Under the pieces are notes generated by a model. That model was not told where the DNA came from and ran no database searches. It saw nothing but the letters and a program-made list of their open reading frames with translations. Made by a program: the position numbers and the translations under genes. Below, piece after piece: positions 12,235 to 22,768 of a stretch of 64,000 nt of DNA. Location: contig OX467090.1 of NCBI GenBank assembly GCA_950106755.1, positions 20,375,092-20,439,091 on the forward strand, written 5' to 3'. The stretch is from Climacium dendroides (lineage: Eukaryota; Streptophyta; Bryopsida; Hypnales; Climaciaceae). Position 1 is the first letter of the stretch. Each line of letters starts with the position of its first letter.

Positions 12235-12469
12235 GTTAACCCTTGAACATCGAGGGATAACCCTATAAAATCTTCATTTTGAATAATTGTGTAAATCATT
12301 GGATTAAGAAATAGCAAAAGCACCTATTGGAAGTCATAATACTATTGTAGGAGATCTTCCCTTTCCAAACGCAATTCCAAGAATGAATAGTTACACTTTT
12401 GTCCTACATTCAAACATTCCTTGTCATCCATCAGGCGTTTGGCATCTGTGTTGACGTTCAAGGGTTAAC
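12235..12469. repeat. Short inverted-repeat unit (possible MITE)
   Basis: GTTAACCCTTGAACATC at the left is mirrored by GACGTTCAAGGGTTAAC at the right (16 of 17 positions). The ~235-bp spacer is non-coding. I cannot define a target duplication, so mobile origin is inferred only. Confidence 0.5.
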
Positions 12470-12579
12470 CAAAGGACACTATGGTTGAATTTCTTAAAAA
12501 AATAAATTCAAGGACCATTAATACATTAAGAAGTAATTGAAATGGATCGATACATCCAATTTGGTATCCAAAATCGATA

Positions 12580-12735
12580 TGCCTTTGGTGGTCTGGGAGG
12601 ATGATCTAGACTTCTAGAACGCCAGGAAGAGAGAGGTCTGAGAGGCTTGGCAAGGCGGATGACTTGGGACGGCTGGAAGGGGGGAAGACTTGAAAGACTT
12701 GGCCCGGGCTGGAAGGGGGAGACTTGGGATGAGTT
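12580..12735. repeat. G-rich, degenerate GACTTGG repeats
   Basis: A local purine-rich island with repeated GACTTGG, GGCTTGG and GGCTGGAAGGGGG phrases inside otherwise AT-rich DNA. No coding role seen. Confidence 0.5.
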
Positions 12736-13080
12736 CCTGGCTGGAAATATGATAAGTGTTTCTACCGTAAATTAAGTCTTGCCATGCTCTGATATGAGAG
12801 ACATGACTACCACCTATTCATTTTTAAATATTTTTTAAATTTATTTTTACAGAAATAAAACAGGAATTTTTTAAATTTATTTTTCATGAAACACATGGAC
12901 AATTTCCATTGATATGGGGAAAAAGTACACAGAACCACATGACAAGTCCTTGACAGGGAATCTTTTGGAATTTTTCAAAAACTAGAAAGCAAACAACACA
13001 AGCACCAACACAAATACAGTTGATGCTTTAGTTGAAAGCACCCATCTAGTAGGGTGAGCTAGTTTCCAGCTCATCTTGAA

Positions 13081-13269
13081 ATGGGATCTCTCACTTATGA
13101 AGTTTCATTGGAGCCATATGTTGTCGAAATATTAGAGGAAGGTACCTTCCTTGTCAAGATCGAGACCACAAGGCTTTGTCCTTTTGAACCAAGCCACTCA
13201 TGTGTGGTCAACGAAGGCTTCCCGCCCAAAGAACTTGCTCAAGTTTTGGAGGAGACCTGGGGTAAATGA
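13081..13269 (+). CDS. Hypothetical short ORF or exon, unassigned
   Basis: 62 codons from ATG to TGA, with balanced codon use and a slightly higher GC content than its surroundings. The end of the ORF (GAGACCTGGG followed by GTAAATG) looks like a 5' splice site, so this could be a single surviving exon. I recognise no family: no membrane segment, no signal peptide and no clear motif. Immediately downstream lies a MITE (13294). It may equally be a chance ORF. Confidence 0.25.
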   Translation: MGSLTYEVSLEPYVVEILEEGTFLVKIETTRLCPFEPSHSCVVNEGFPPKELAQVLEETWGK

Positions 13270-13293
13270 AACATAATATCATTACAAGGGGTA

Positions 13294-13716
13294 AGATAGA
13301 AGCACCAAGAGTGAATCATGTAAACGATTTTGGAACAGATGGTGAGGAGTATGAGGTGGTGGAATTTTTTTTTCATGTAGGAAGATAGGAAATATGGAGA
13401 TGCTTAGTTTTTCATAATTTTATTTCCCAAAATTAAAGTTACTAATGAATTTCGAAAGCCAAAAAGTATTGTTGACCCATAGTCAGTATTTAGAGTATTC
13501 TAATTCCAATCACTGAAAAAAATATATTTTCTTGTTTACTACTTCCTAATTTCTTACTCACTACTTTGAGACATGTGTCATGACCTTTTTAGTCCCAACC
13601 TTGAAAAGGACAAAAAAAAAACCCATTCCTAGCTTGGGTTCCCATGTAAGGTTGGAAATAGCACACCCTACAAGTTGGATGCTGGACATGGTTGACAACT
13701 GGTGCTTCTTCTACTT
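13294..13716. mobile_element. Degenerate TA-MITE, AGATAGAAGCACC end
   Basis: Left end TA|AGATAGAAGCACC, right end GGTGCTTCTTCTACT. The interior aligns throughout with the better preserved element at 15015-15428; shared phrases include GGTGAGGAGTATGAGGTGGTG, AGCCAAAAAGTATTG and GACATGTGTCAT. Inverted ends are recognisable but mutated. Confidence 0.75.
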
Positions 13717-13749
13717 TAGAAATACAATGACAGCATCAGCCACAAGTGC

Positions 13750-13836
13750 CAGAACAGTTCCTTTGTCTGTTTCATGTGTTTCATATTCTTCTTGTTATTT
13801 TTTGAAACACATGAAACGGACAAAGGAACTGTTCTG
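13750..13836. repeat. Near-perfect hairpin, 34-bp stem, 19-nt loop
   Basis: The left arm 13750-13783 (begins CAGAACAGTTCCTTTGTC) pairs with the right arm 13803-13836 (begins TGAAACACATGAAACGG). By eye there is one G-T wobble and otherwise full pairing. The hairpin is isolated from the MITE at 13294-13716 and has no TA flanks. Size and shape are compatible with a young pri-miRNA or a very short foldback element. No expression evidence is available. Confidence 0.7.
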
Positions 13837-14039
13837 TCAGTACAGTTCAATTACACGTTGGACCTGCTCATCAGCATGTGGAATTGGGGCCTGCGACCTT
13901 TTCCTCTAAAAGGTTGCAACGAATAACGGCTTGACCAAATGCTTTTATTTATTTGAAAGAATTTAGGGTTGAAGTAAATAGGGTTGATTCAGGACGTGCA
14001 GCATGGCTCAAAGTCAGTCAAGCTTCTCGGCGTTGACCC

Positions 14040-14320
14040 TTACAAGTAAATCATATTTGGAGAAAATTCAATGATATTTGGTTTTTATCTCATGTTACGG
14101 CCTCACGCATTGGAGACACCATTATCCCCTAAATGCCCAATTTGGCATTTTAGCAATTTCGGGTAGCTAAATCATGTATCCTTACAAGTAAATTGTATTT
14201 GGAGAAAATTCAATGATATTTGGCTTTTGATCTCATGTTATGGCCTCACGCATTGGAGACACCATTAACCCCTAAATGCTCAAACTGCGTTTTTTTTGGC
14301 ATTTTAGCAATTTTGGGTAG
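14040..14320. repeat. ~141-bp direct repeat at the left shoulder of the foldback
   Basis: CTTACAAGTAAATCATATTTGG at 14039 and CTTACAAGTAAATTGTATTTGG at about 14180 open two similar units. Both run through GGCCTCACGCATTGGAGAC and (A)CCATTA(A/T)CCCCTAAATGC. The repeat includes the first bases of the long foldback element, so one unit probably arose by local duplication after insertion. Confidence 0.7.
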
Positions 14321-15015
14321 CTCATTACAAATGGAGTTTTCATTTTTTTTCTTTGAAATTTTCACACAACATTTTCACAGGGAGTAGCTTTAAGGTCCAA
14401 CAATTTTCATAACTTTTGATTGAATGGTTAAAAGGTTATTGCATGATATGTCATTTTCAATGCTTGGTAGGTAGCATGGGCAGTCCAAAAAACTTCTTTT
14501 AAAATCACTTTTTTCAAAAAATTCTTTTTGAAATTGGTTCTATATATTTATATACAAGTGGAAAGCTTTGAATCATTCCATTTTGATAGATGACAAGAAA
14601 GTTATAAAGATTTTTAGTTTGTGAGTAGGTATGATTTTCAAAGACTCCATACCTACCCTCAAACTAAAAACCTTCATGACTTTCATCTCATCTATAAAAA
14701 TGGAATGATTAAAAGCTTCCCACGTGTATATAAATCTAAAGAACCAATTTCAAAAAGAAAATTTTGAAAAAAGTGTTTTTTAAAGAAGATTTTTGGGCTT
14801 CCTAAGCTATCCATCGAGCAATTAAAATCATATATCATGCAATAACTTTTTAACCATGTAGTCAAAAGTTACAAAATTGTTGGGCCTTGAAGCTACTTTG
14901 GGGGCATATGTTGTGCAAAACTTTCAAAGAAAAATAAATAAAAACTCCATTCGTAGTGAGCTACCCAAAATCACAATGTTGCCAAAAAAACATAGTTTTT
15001 GCATTTAGGGGTTAA
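14265..15015. mobile_element. Long foldback element, ~369-bp arms, 14-bp loop
   Basis: Left end TTAACCCCTAAATGC and right end GCATTTAGGGGTTAA. The arms (14265-14633 and 14648-15015) are complementary nearly end to end with moderate divergence, closing on GAGTAGGTATG / CATACCTACCCTC around a 14-base spacer. Any transcript would form a very long hairpin, a potential siRNA source. The same terminal motif is used by the elements at 15974-16602 and 61298-62327. No ORF. Confidence 0.85.
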
Positions 15016-15428
15016 GGTAGAAGCACTAGTAGCGAATCATTTAAGGCAAATTTTGACTAGATGGTGAGGAGTATGAGGTGGTGGAATTTTCTTTTTCATG
15101 TAGAAAGATAGGAAATATAGGGATTCTTAATTTTTCAGAATTTTATTCTCAAATTTGAAGTTATAGTGAATTTTGGGAGCCAAAAAGTATTGTCGACCAA
15201 TAGTCAATGTTTAGAGTATTGTAATTCTAATCATTGAAGAACTATTTCGTGTTCACTACTCCCTACTTTTTTGCTCATTGCTTTTTAGACATGTGTCATA
15301 ACCATATTAGTCCCAATCTTGAAAACAATATAAAAAAACATTTTAGGCTTGAGTTCTAAACTGAGGTTGGAAATAGTACACACTACAGGTTGGGCATTGG
15401 GCATGGTTGATAACTGATGCTTCTACCT
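15015..15428. mobile_element. TA-MITE (AGGTAGAAGCA / TGCTTCTACCT), 414 bp
   Basis: Flanked by TA at 15013-15014 and 15429-15430. The first and last 11 bases are perfectly inverted. It sits in the terminal TTAA of the foldback element on its left. The sister copy is at 13294-13716 and a shorter relative is in the RLK2 last intron (31256-31619). No coding capacity. Confidence 0.85.
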
Positions 15429-15973
15429 TAATTGGTATAGCCACCTTCGTGTCTATTTATTCAGGATGTTAGCTGTTTTTCTTTTCTACCTTGCTGGTTT
15501 TCTCTTTTGTATAGCCTCTAGCTTGGCTATCTTGTATTCATTTTGATTTGCAATGGATTTCCATTTGTTTTTTGGGGAAAAAGGGACCATCCTACTAGTT
15601 ATTAATTTATTGATGTCTTGTGGATCAAGTAAGGGCATTATGGAAGGCAATCCATTCTTGATCAATGATCCATTTTGACATGGTAGGGTGGTATAATTCT
15701 ATGTAGGAGGTGATTAACCATGATTAATTATAGCACAGTTGTTGCGAATTATGATTGGCTACAAGACTCTCAATATTGCAACCAATCCTTGGATGGAAAT
15801 AGGAAGGTCTATATGAATAGTATGAGTGAAACAGAATCATCACTAAGAAATTTATAGTAATTATGTTTTGAGAAATAAAAATCTCAAAAATTATAACTAC
15901 TTATGAACTCTATTTTTGCATATAGAAAAATTCCCCCACAGTTGAAACCTGCCTTGCAGATACATGTATTTGC

Positions 15974-16602
15974 TTAATCCCTAAATGCCCAAGGCCTGTT
16001 TTGAAATCCTACAAATTTGCTCTAAAAGCCAACATTTTTATAAGTTGTATCAATTTGAATTGTAATTGAACAAATTCAAACTAGACAAGTTAGAGATCAC
16101 ATTGGAAAAGAAAACCCAATAATATCACTTATGAATTGAAAGATTATAATGTTTGATCACGAAAGTGTTAAAACTATGAAAATCTTTTAGCTTTTGATTT
16201 GCATGTCAAATCTAAAAAATTGGTCACCAAAAAAATATGAGGTTGAAGGGCTTAACATGCATAATCCCAATCAATTTATAGCTTGTCAAAATCTACTCTA
16301 CAATTTTTTTAAATGAATTTCTAATGTGATTTTTTCTCCAAGGTTTAATGTATTTGAAAATCATTTCCAAGAGCCCTCAACACTACGGAAAGTCATGATT
16401 GCAATGGACACCCTTTCACAAATCTTGAATAGAAAATTCATAATCATTCATTTTCAAAATTGGATTTTTGATGCTAAAACTAGACTCCAAAAATAATTTC
16501 TCAAAAATATAAACTACTAAAAATAGAAAATTGGTTAGGTTTTATTTAGCTTTAGAGTATTGTTGACACTAGAATTTGGTGCCTTAGGCATTTAGGGGTT
16601 AA
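15974..16602. mobile_element. Foldback-family element with TTAAYCCCTAAATGCC ends, 629 bp
   Basis: Left end TTAATCCCTAAATGCCCAAGG; right end, reverse complemented, TTAACCCCTAAATGCCTAAGG (19 of 21 positions). The interior is related, in inverse orientation, to 61745-62327. A shared example is the segment around AATTGTAGAGTAGATTTTGA. The arms are not complementary throughout, so this copy looks like a conventional non-autonomous element of the same family. Confidence 0.75.
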
Positions 16603-16903
16603 GTGGTCAAAAGTAGGTTGTTTCCTATTTGTCTACATTAAGTTACTACTGCAATTCTACATTTCAATGTTTGGGAAGAACTAGTGGCTAATTCAAAGTT
16701 AGCCGGTGGAATTGGGAAAAAACCTAGTTGCAATTCAAAAACATTGGCAAAAAAATGGCGCAAAAATTTGAAAATTTTGAGAAATAAAAAAATAGAGAAT
16801 GAAAAATAAAGAAAATTAGCGGATTCTATATTTGAAAAACCGGTTCAATTTGGGAATTGAAGGAAAATAATTAGTAAAAGTCAAAAAACTTCCTGAACGT
16901 TGC
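16603..16903. other. Spacer between two elements
   Basis: About 300 bases of AT-rich sequence. No gene and no clear repeat seen. Confidence 0.4.
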
Positions 16904-16905
16904 TA

Positions 16906-17384
16906 AGGTAGAAACACCCAAAACCGCACATGTTCCTATTCTTTGTTCCTAGACTCACCCAATTATGTTCCTAGACTCACCCAATTATGTTCCTAGACTC
17001 AACCAATTATGTTTCTAGACTCACCCAATTATGTTTCTAGACTCACCTAATTATGTTCCTAGACTCAACCAATTATGTCCGTAGACTTTGGTGAATGTGT
17101 CCTCTACATACTTAACGTTGATTGGCCAACACATTCAAAGGACACATATTTGACTATGCTTTTTGCAGGGTTCACTTTGGGGGGCACTTATGGGACAGTT
17201 TCAGTGGTCTAGGCCAGCCAATACTTTGAGAAATCATAAAGATTACATACAATGTCCGAAAAATCTATTTTTTTTTTAATATTCATGATTTTCACTTGCA
17301 TATACTACAAAATATTATTTTTAGGATAATATGCCTCCAACTATGCTGAATTGCTTAAAGTAATGTTTTTGGGTGTTTCTGCCT
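16906..17384. mobile_element. TA-MITE with internal minisatellite, 479 bp
   Basis: TA-flanked at 16904-16905 and 17385-17386. The left end AGGTAGAAACACCCAAAA and the reverse-complemented right end AGGCAGAAACACCCAAAA differ at one position. The interior begins with a 22-bp tandem array. The related element at 17968-18348 carries a single copy of the same TAGACTCACC core, so the array expanded inside this copy. Confidence 0.8.
16945..17087. repeat. 22-bp minisatellite, ~6.5 copies
   Basis: The unit GTTCCTAGACTCACCCAATT plus AT repeats head to tail, with C/T and C/A variants (TTTCTAGACTCACC, CTAGACTCAACC). It lies entirely inside the MITE at 16906-17384. Confidence 0.93.
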
Positions 17385-17386
17385 TA

Positions 17387-17561
17387 CATTCATATTCTGG
17401 TCATGATTCTGGTCATGAGCTTCTTCTTAAGACAACTGAACATCAACCAGTGTCAGCACGTGATTCCAATGGAAGACTGACCCATTCACGGCCATCAGGC
17501 TGTCACCCAGGCACTTCTTTTTTGAAGCTGCAGGTACTGCAGGAACGTACAGCACAGTACA
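17387..17561. other. GC-richer island between two MITEs, possible exon remnant
   Basis: This stretch and its apparent continuation at 17863-17925 are richer in GC than the surrounding DNA. They are separated only by the MITE at 17564-17860. I see no recognisable protein in either. It may be host sequence broken up by insertions. Confidence 0.35.
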
Positions 17562-17563
17562 TA

Positions 17564-17860
17564 AGGTAGGTTAGGTGGCTCTTAAACCAACCCTTTAAGA
17601 GCTGATTGCATTTTTGGGACATCTCAACATCTCAAAACAATTTTCAGTGAATTTCGGTAGGAAGAAAAAAGGAATAGGCATCTAATACAAGTAGTTTCAT
17701 ATTTTTTGGACCTTTGTGGAATTAGTTACAAATTTTTGAAGTTGAAACGCAGTGGTATCTAAAACCGACCCCCTTCTGAAATGTATGCAGCTAGTACATT
17801 TCAGAAGTAAAATGTACCAGATCGATTTTAGAACTAGGTTGGTTTAAGAGCCACCTACCT
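17564..17860. mobile_element. TA-MITE, 297 bp, ~27-bp terminal inverted repeats
   Basis: TA at 17562-17563 and 17861-17862. The right end ...GGTTTAAGAGCCACCTACCT mirrors the left end AGGTAGGTTAGGTGGCTC..., with a 3-4-base insertion in the left repeat. The interior matches 3796-4117 and 18719-19044. Confidence 0.88.
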
Positions 17861-17967
17861 TAATATCAATCTTTTTCTTCAGGGAGAAGATGTGCTCAGA
17901 GGTGTCCACCTCGTGCACAATAAGGTAAGGTAGGTGGCTCAAAATCCGCCCCTTGGACCGTCCTCTA

Positions 17968-18348
17968 AGGTAGAAGTACCTGTTTTGGATAACTTAAGCA
18001 TTTCAGTGTCTATGATTTGGGAAAGTCATGGAGCGTGTTATTTCAGGGGTGTGCAAAAATAAGGTTGCTAAAGAATGCTGGGAAAAAACGGAATTTTTCC
18101 TCCTAGAATGAATATTTCATTGAATATAAAAGTAGATTTTTCATCCTGACCCATTCTTGATTTTGTAGACTCACCTATTGTGGTTACCTTTGGCACTTTT
18201 TTCTAAACCAAGAAATAAGAGAGATGATTGGGCGAGAAAGTACCAATAGAGAATCTTTCTCAATAACCAATGCATTTAATTGCTGTCTAGAATAGGTGAG
18301 TCTACAAAACCAAAATCAGGGGCCTGTTCAAAATAGGTTTCTCTACCT
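17968..18348. mobile_element. TA-MITE, 381 bp
   Basis: Left AGGTAGAAGTACCTGTTTTG, right CAAAATAGGTTTCTCTACCT, flanked by TA at 17966-17967 and 18349-18350. A second, inner inverted pair (TTTTGTAGACTCACCTAT near 18164 and ATAGGTGAGTCTACAAAA near 18293) gives a nested stem. The left flank (17922-17966) begins like another family member (AGGTAGGTGGCTC), suggesting insertion into an older copy. Confidence 0.85.
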
Positions 18349-18371
18349 TAGGTAGCTGTAGAATGGATGTA

Positions 18372-18718
18372 AGGTGATCCTTGAATGGACTTCTTTGGTC
18401 CGTTAATGAATTTAAAATTATTTTATTTTATTTTTATTGCAAGAGCCAATCATTGTTTTTGTTTTTTGCACATTTCTTTATAAGTCACAAGGGGACGGAT
18501 TTTTGGACACCAATGGTCACAAATAGGTGCCTATGACATGAATCTTTGAAAATTCATAAGTAATTCAAAAATGCTTGGAAAAATACAAAACTACTTGCGT
18601 TGTGTTTCTGCATCTATTTTTCTTTCTTTGTAAAATGAGCTAAAAAACATTTTGTCCTTGGAAATTTGTAAAAAAGGTGAATCAATCCTTAAAAGGTTGC
18701 TTTTAAAGCCTCCTAACT
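18372..18718. mobile_element. MITE-like element, AGGTGATCC family, second copy
   Basis: 347 bp between TA at 18370-18371 and TA at 18719-18720. Full-length relative of 6238-6581 (shared CTTGAAAATTCATAAGTAATT-type and AATGCTTGGAAAAATACAAAA stretches). It directly abuts the next element, sharing its TA. Confidence 0.75.
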
Positions 18719-19044
18719 TAGGAGGTTCATCAAGCGACCATAAAAAATAGCTGAAATCTGAATTTAGGGAGGTGAAATTTCTTGAAATATTTTTTAGAAA
18801 ATTTTACTTGGAAAGAAAAATGGAATTGGAATCTAACCCAAGTCGTTTCATGTTTTTTGGAATTTTGGGGAATTAGTTATGAATTTTTGAAGTTGAAATG
18901 GCACAGGGTTGTAAAATCGCTTGCCTTCTGAAATGTATAGTGTGAGTACATTGCTAGTTCAACAAAAAGGAAATGTGTACCAAAAGTATACATTTGAGGA
19001 GGTGGGCGATTTTAGAGTCTAGGCACTTTTAGAACCTCCTACCT
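18719..19044. mobile_element. TA-MITE, AGGTAGGAGGTTC family, left end clipped
   Basis: Begins TAGGAGGTTC (the first bases AGGT are lost) and ends GAACCTCCTACCT before TA. Aligns with 3796-4117 throughout. It is the fourth element in a back-to-back row running from 17564 to 19044. Confidence 0.8.
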
Positions 19045-21900
19045 TAGTTCATTTGATTGTACTTTAAAATAATAATTAGGTGGGGTGTACAAGGTAAAAT
19101 TTATATAATATGTTTAAAGAATGACTTAAATGTTCCTTGGTGTTTAAAGTGATGAAAACAAAATCTATGTGAAAAACGAAATCTATCATGGTTTTTACTA
19201 TGCCTTATGTTGTTTCCAAGATCTAAATAAAAGTAAAAGTATTTTTTTAATTTTCTAATTCAAACTTTGAAATTCAATAACTTTTGAAATGCCATGAAAC
19301 AAAGCCTATGCACCCTTCCTTGCAAAGAGCATTTTGACGGTACCAAGAGTACAATCGGGAGACACATGGTCCAAGAGATATCACCATAATAAATAAAACA
19401 AAAAACCTAACTTAAGGTATGGACTAATAAAAGAATAATAAAATAAAAGTAAAATTATTACATTTTAGTTCATAAAAAATTCAAAATTTGTTATCTTTTT
19501 TGTTGTAAGGTAGAAACACCATGAAACAAAGTTTATGCATTACTAGTTTAGTGTAGTTTGGTGTAGGTTGCATTCTTCATACAAATTGAAAATTCTATGC
19601 ACAAAGGAATGCAAGGGCTTTGCAATTGTGCACACTTGCTCTTGCGATCTTGCACATAAATATGTGATGTGAAAGTTATGTTTTTCCCAAAATAAAAAAT
19701 AATTTAATTCAATTTTTTAGTTTTAAAATAATTCAAAAATCCATAACTTTCATACCGTAAGTTCAAATGCTACGAAACAAAGTCCATACACTCCTCACAA
19801 AGAGCTTTCCAATGATACCAAGAATGTTGCTAGGAAACCCTTAATTTCTTAGATCTTGGCATATCAAACAAATAAAACAAAACAAAACAAACAACCTAAC
19901 TTAAGATATAGATGGATTCCATCCTCAAACTTTGAATGTAACTACATTGAATAGGGGTGTTAAGGGGGCCAAAAAATTAAAGGGACTTATTGTGAAAAAC
20001 TTAACTCACAAGGAGTCACTGAGGCTTTGTTGTGGAAAGAGTGGTTGAAAAGTGGAGTCATTAAGGCCCTATTGCAGTAAGAGTGGTATTTTTGTACAAT
20101 AGAGGTAAATATTTATATAGTGTGAAATGTTGATTAATTAGTATGGGTCCCCTTAATATCCCTATTTAATATAGAGCTTAAGTCATTGGTAAACTTGCAT
20201 CCCCTTGAAGAAGAGTTATTTAGGATTCCCCAATTATTACGCCAAGTTTTGTGTTGCTATTTTGGTGGGAAGTATTATCAATTGTTCCAAAAATGCATTA
20301 TAAAAATATATAGAATTTCCATTTGACTACCAACAAGAACCAATCATTTTTTTTACAATTGTTGTTATCTTACTTACAAAAGAAGGTTGCAAATAAGCTA
20401 CTAATTGTAAATAAGCTACTAATTGCAAATATCTCTTCCTAGATAAAATGATATTTTTTAAGTTTCAAAAATGAAGTGCTCCAATATGCTATTATTGATT
20501 TTTGCATGTCTCATTTTTATTTGACCTTGTAATTTTTGACTATTCATAATACTATTTCTATGACCCTCCCCATGTAGATGATTCAATTAGAAATTTTAGT
20601 TGAGTTCTATAAATTCACCTTCTATATGTGGTGACACAAGTATGTTGAGTATTTTGTAAATTGTTTGAGAGTATGAGTTCCAACTTCCTTTTTGTCAACA
20701 CTCCCTAATTTAACTCATTGTATATAATTTGAAAAGTATCATTTAGACTGACTTGTAATAGGACTTTCAGTTAATCCATTGGGCTAATATAAAACTTAAT
20801 TTAACCGGATTAGGATACAATTGCATTTGAATTTGAATTTTATTGCCTATATGGGGCTTGGTTGTACTAGATATGTAATAAATGTTTAGAAAAGTGGGCT
20901 TTTTTTCAACTCAACTACTTTAATGGAGACAACCTTCAATTGCACTAGTTACAAAACATACATTTTTGTAAATTGTATCCCTGGCATGCCACTATTGCTT
21001 TCCACACATCTCATTTCCCTTTGCCTTTACAACTTTTGAACTTTTGAACCATTGCGTACCATTGCATAAATGGCTTCCTATGGACAAAGAAAAAAAAAAG
21101 AACTCCTACTCTATTTTAGAAATGTTGTAGAAGAAGACATTTATTTATTCATTCAAACATTAGAAGTATATTGTGTTTTGTTTTGCTAGGGGCTCACCCT
21201 CATTTTGATGTTCAATTTGTTTCTCTTACAATGGAACATGTAGCTATATTTTGACATGCTCTATCCTTATTATTACCAATTTGTTTTTTTTGCGTAAGGT
21301 AGATACTCAAACTTCTTCATGATAGATTTTGTCAATGCAAATCCTCATCTCCTTTGGCCCCAAGCCAATAAATTAACGATTTGGTTCAAGAAGAAAATAC
21401 AACATCATTGGAAGTGTACAAAAAAATTTAGCTGAGATCCTAGTGAAGCTCTACTCTCAAGCAATGTAAGTTTTTTTGATGATCTTTCATAAAACCCACT
21501 TCCTTTAGGCCTTTCCGACAAGAGTATAGAAAATTTTAGAATTTGCCAAATCTTTTTTATTATAGTAATTTATGAAATACAAATAGAAAAAAAAATTAAT
21601 TTAAAATACTACAAGGTAGAACTACCTAATACCGCCATCCACTCAATTTTGTCACCTATTAGACCCTTCTATTTCCGTCACTAGCCCATCCATTACTACA
21701 ATCTAAGCACCCATCACCACAATCTTAGCATCTCTTTATCATGATGGCAATGCACTTGGGGAGGGCACACATCAGCCCATGTTTTAACAAGTTTTTATCC
21801 ATGCTTCTATAAGGGTCTATTCACAGTTTAACATTTCAGCTTTGAAAAATGAAAAAATTCACTTCTTGTTGGAATGTCTTCATTCTTTTTGCAATTCACT
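19045..21900. other. Intergenic AT-rich DNA with an old direct repeat (19260-19420 / 19735-19900)
   Basis: No gene seen. Two ~160-bp stretches share ATAACTTT, GAAACAAAGYCYAT, CAAAGAGC, TACCAAGA and a terminal AATAAAACA...CCTAACTTAAG block at an offset of about 480 bp. Solo AGGTAGA ends occur at about 19508, 21299 and 21617 without recognisable partners. They may be truncated MITEs. Confidence 0.45.
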
Positions 21901-22768
21901 TCTCTCTAATTTTTCAATCTCTGAAATATATGGGGGCTGACAAATAGCTTCTCCAAAGTACTTGGATACGTACTTTGATAGCAAATCTGTGTGGTAACGG
22001 GCAGTTGTACCTTAAATGTCATCTTTCTCTTACAAAGCACTGCCACACGAGTGACTTGGCTGCACCGCTGGAGACCCAAAAATTTACGCTGGCTGCTCCC
22101 AAGACTCTGCTCCCAAGTTGACTGGTGGCTCAGTGATGAACTCATCCAGCACTTACGCCCTCGTCCCTTTCGGTATCTCCTGGTGATCCTCAAGCTTTCC
22201 CCTCACATAGGATTGGGACAGCCTCATTAGAATGCAGTATTCTGTAACAAAATTAAACCAAATTGTGCTCGCGTAATGTGCTAGCTAGATCATTTGGCAG
22301 CTTCACTCTTTCCAAGCTTGCATCGAGTTTTATAGTCATACATAGGAATCCTACGCGTACACGTAGATTATCTATCTTTCAACTGTTTCCTTGTTTGCCT
22401 GACGAGAATACCAGAAGTCTCTGATGGTTTAGCACATGGAACTCGATCTGTCATTTGGGAAGATTAATGGCACAATTTTCCCCTGTTGGCCATTTTCTTC
22501 TGCTGTGACACAATGGATAATCCGTCTATTGAAATTCGACAGCTTCCGCAGGTCTCCTACCACAGACTACAGTCTTTGTTTTGGGTGTTGGACCGTCTTA
22601 ATTCTTACAACTCGCTAGCTCCATCCGTGAATACCTCCAGATTGATTGCGTAACCGCTTTGATGATTTAGATTTAGAAAAGAGCCCGTAGGTTTTTCCTG
22701 AGTCCGTTTGTGTTACAGTAGCTCAACTGGTGCACACTTAACTAGTGAGTGAGGACTGTGGTGTAGTG
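21901..22768. promoter_or_regulatory. 5' flank of RLK2
   Basis: Upstream region of the RLK2 start codon. A GC-richer block (about 21960-22210) is open in both directions but matches nothing I recognise. A TTTTATAGTC run at about 22329-22338 is a weak TATA candidate. I cannot place a transcription start. The corresponding region of RLK1 lies outside the window. Confidence 0.3.

Noticed and set aside
17351..17569. 72-codon plus-strand ORF at 17351
   Set aside because: It starts inside one MITE and ends in the terminal repeat of the next, so it is a chance frame over a GC-richer spacer.
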